The notes below the pieces were generated by a model, which saw nothing but the letters and a program-made list of their open reading frames with translations, ran no database searches and had not been told where the DNA came from. From Endomicrobiia bacterium (GTDB taxonomy: Bacteria; Elusimicrobiota; Endomicrobiia; Endomicrobiales; Endomicrobiaceae), in NCBI GenBank assembly GCA_009782015.1, contig WQUP01000241.1, positions 1 through 8,982 of the forward strand: a DNA stretch of 8,982 bases, written 5' to 3'. The position numbers were made by a program, and so were the translations under genes. Below are positions 8,810-8,982 of this stretch, one piece after another (within the stretch, counting starts at the first letter, position 1; each line of letters begins with the position of its first letter).

Positions 8810-8982
8810 ATGAAAAGAAAACTGCTTCTCCATATATGCTGCGCTCCGTGCTCGGCGTCTGCTGTCAAGATGCTTCAGGACGAATTCGATATATTGTTTT
8901 ACTGGCATAATCCCAACATATACGATGCTGCGGAGTACGATAAAAGAAAAAGTTCGGCGGCGGATTACGCGAAGAGGCTCGG
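8810..8982 (+). CDS. queH: Epoxyqueuosine reductase QueH, 3'-truncated by window edge
   Basis: QueH (formerly DUF208) reduces epoxyqueuosine to queuosine in the wobble position of GUN-anticodon tRNAs and is the iron-sulfur alternative to cobalamin-dependent QueG. The first 57 codons are visible. The N-terminus MKRKLLLHICCAPC has the family's signature Cys10, Cys11 and Cys14, and FYWHNPNIYDAAEYDKR (about 30-46) matches the FYNPNI-EY-R motif, with an extra His in this copy. The start is fixed by the conserved N-terminal strand, although no Shine-Dalgarno is present and a TATAAT lies only 7 bases upstream. A different open frame from 8716 overlaps it but shows no family features. It is separated from ruvB by 199 repeat-rich bases, so it probably has its own promoter. 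The C-terminal half cannot be judged. Confidence 0.9.
   Translation, partial: MKRKLLLHICCAPCSASAVKMLQDEFDILFYWHNPNIYDAAEYDKRKSSAADYAKRL

Noticed and set aside
8716..8910. Small + strand frame before and into queH
   Set aside because: It covers repeat sequence and then overlaps queH out of frame; queH has the signature cysteines and this frame has none.

Overview
The window is a bacterial chromosome segment with every recognised gene on the + strand. It looks like a free-living or gut-type bacterium of moderate GC with a complete F-type ATP synthase F1 block, a YebC-RuvCAB recombination cluster and the start of a queuosine gene (queH). No gene fixes the phylum. The density of short palindromic elements at gene junctions, the divergent RuvA and the general style would fit Elusimicrobiota (Endomicrobium-like), but that is a low-confidence guess.

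Layout. 1-1182: atpA (alpha subunit), 5' end outside the window. 1183-1459: a 277-base gap filled with two palindromic elements, unusual inside an atp operon. 1460-4169: atpG, atpD and atpC, tightly packed (2-base gap, then a 4-base overlap). 4166-5089: a lipoprotein with seven tandem 24-residue MORN_2 (YwqK-like) repeats, overlapping atpC by ATGA. 5090-5280: repeat-rich gap. 5281-6036: yebC/pmpR. 6176-6667: ruvC. 6807-7424: ruvA. 7585-8610: ruvB. 8611-8809: repeat-rich gap. 8810-8982: 5' end of queH, running off the window.

How the genes work together. AtpA, G, D and C are F1 subunits of ATP synthase; membrane F0 and delta genes presumably lie upstream. RuvA/RuvB form the Holliday-junction branch-migration motor and RuvC is the resolvase; YebC is their usual neighbour and acts in translation or regulation. 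QueH carries out the last step of queuosine synthesis.

The striking part is between the genes. Every junction except the tight atpG-atpD-atpC-lipoprotein ones carries a modular palindrome: outer inverted arms usually made of 7-base (sometimes 8-base) tandem units, a linker often containing GCNGTTAA or its complement, and an inner core hairpin. The same element (GAGTGAA heptad arms, GTCATTGCGAG core) sits in all three successive gaps yebC-ruvC-ruvA-ruvB in the same orientation. It supplies the stop codon of ruvC, and an unrelated-sequence heptad element supplies the stop codon of atpA. Core hairpins differ in sequence but keep base pairing by compensatory change. No classical terminator, tRNA, rRNA, CRISPR array or transposase gene was seen.
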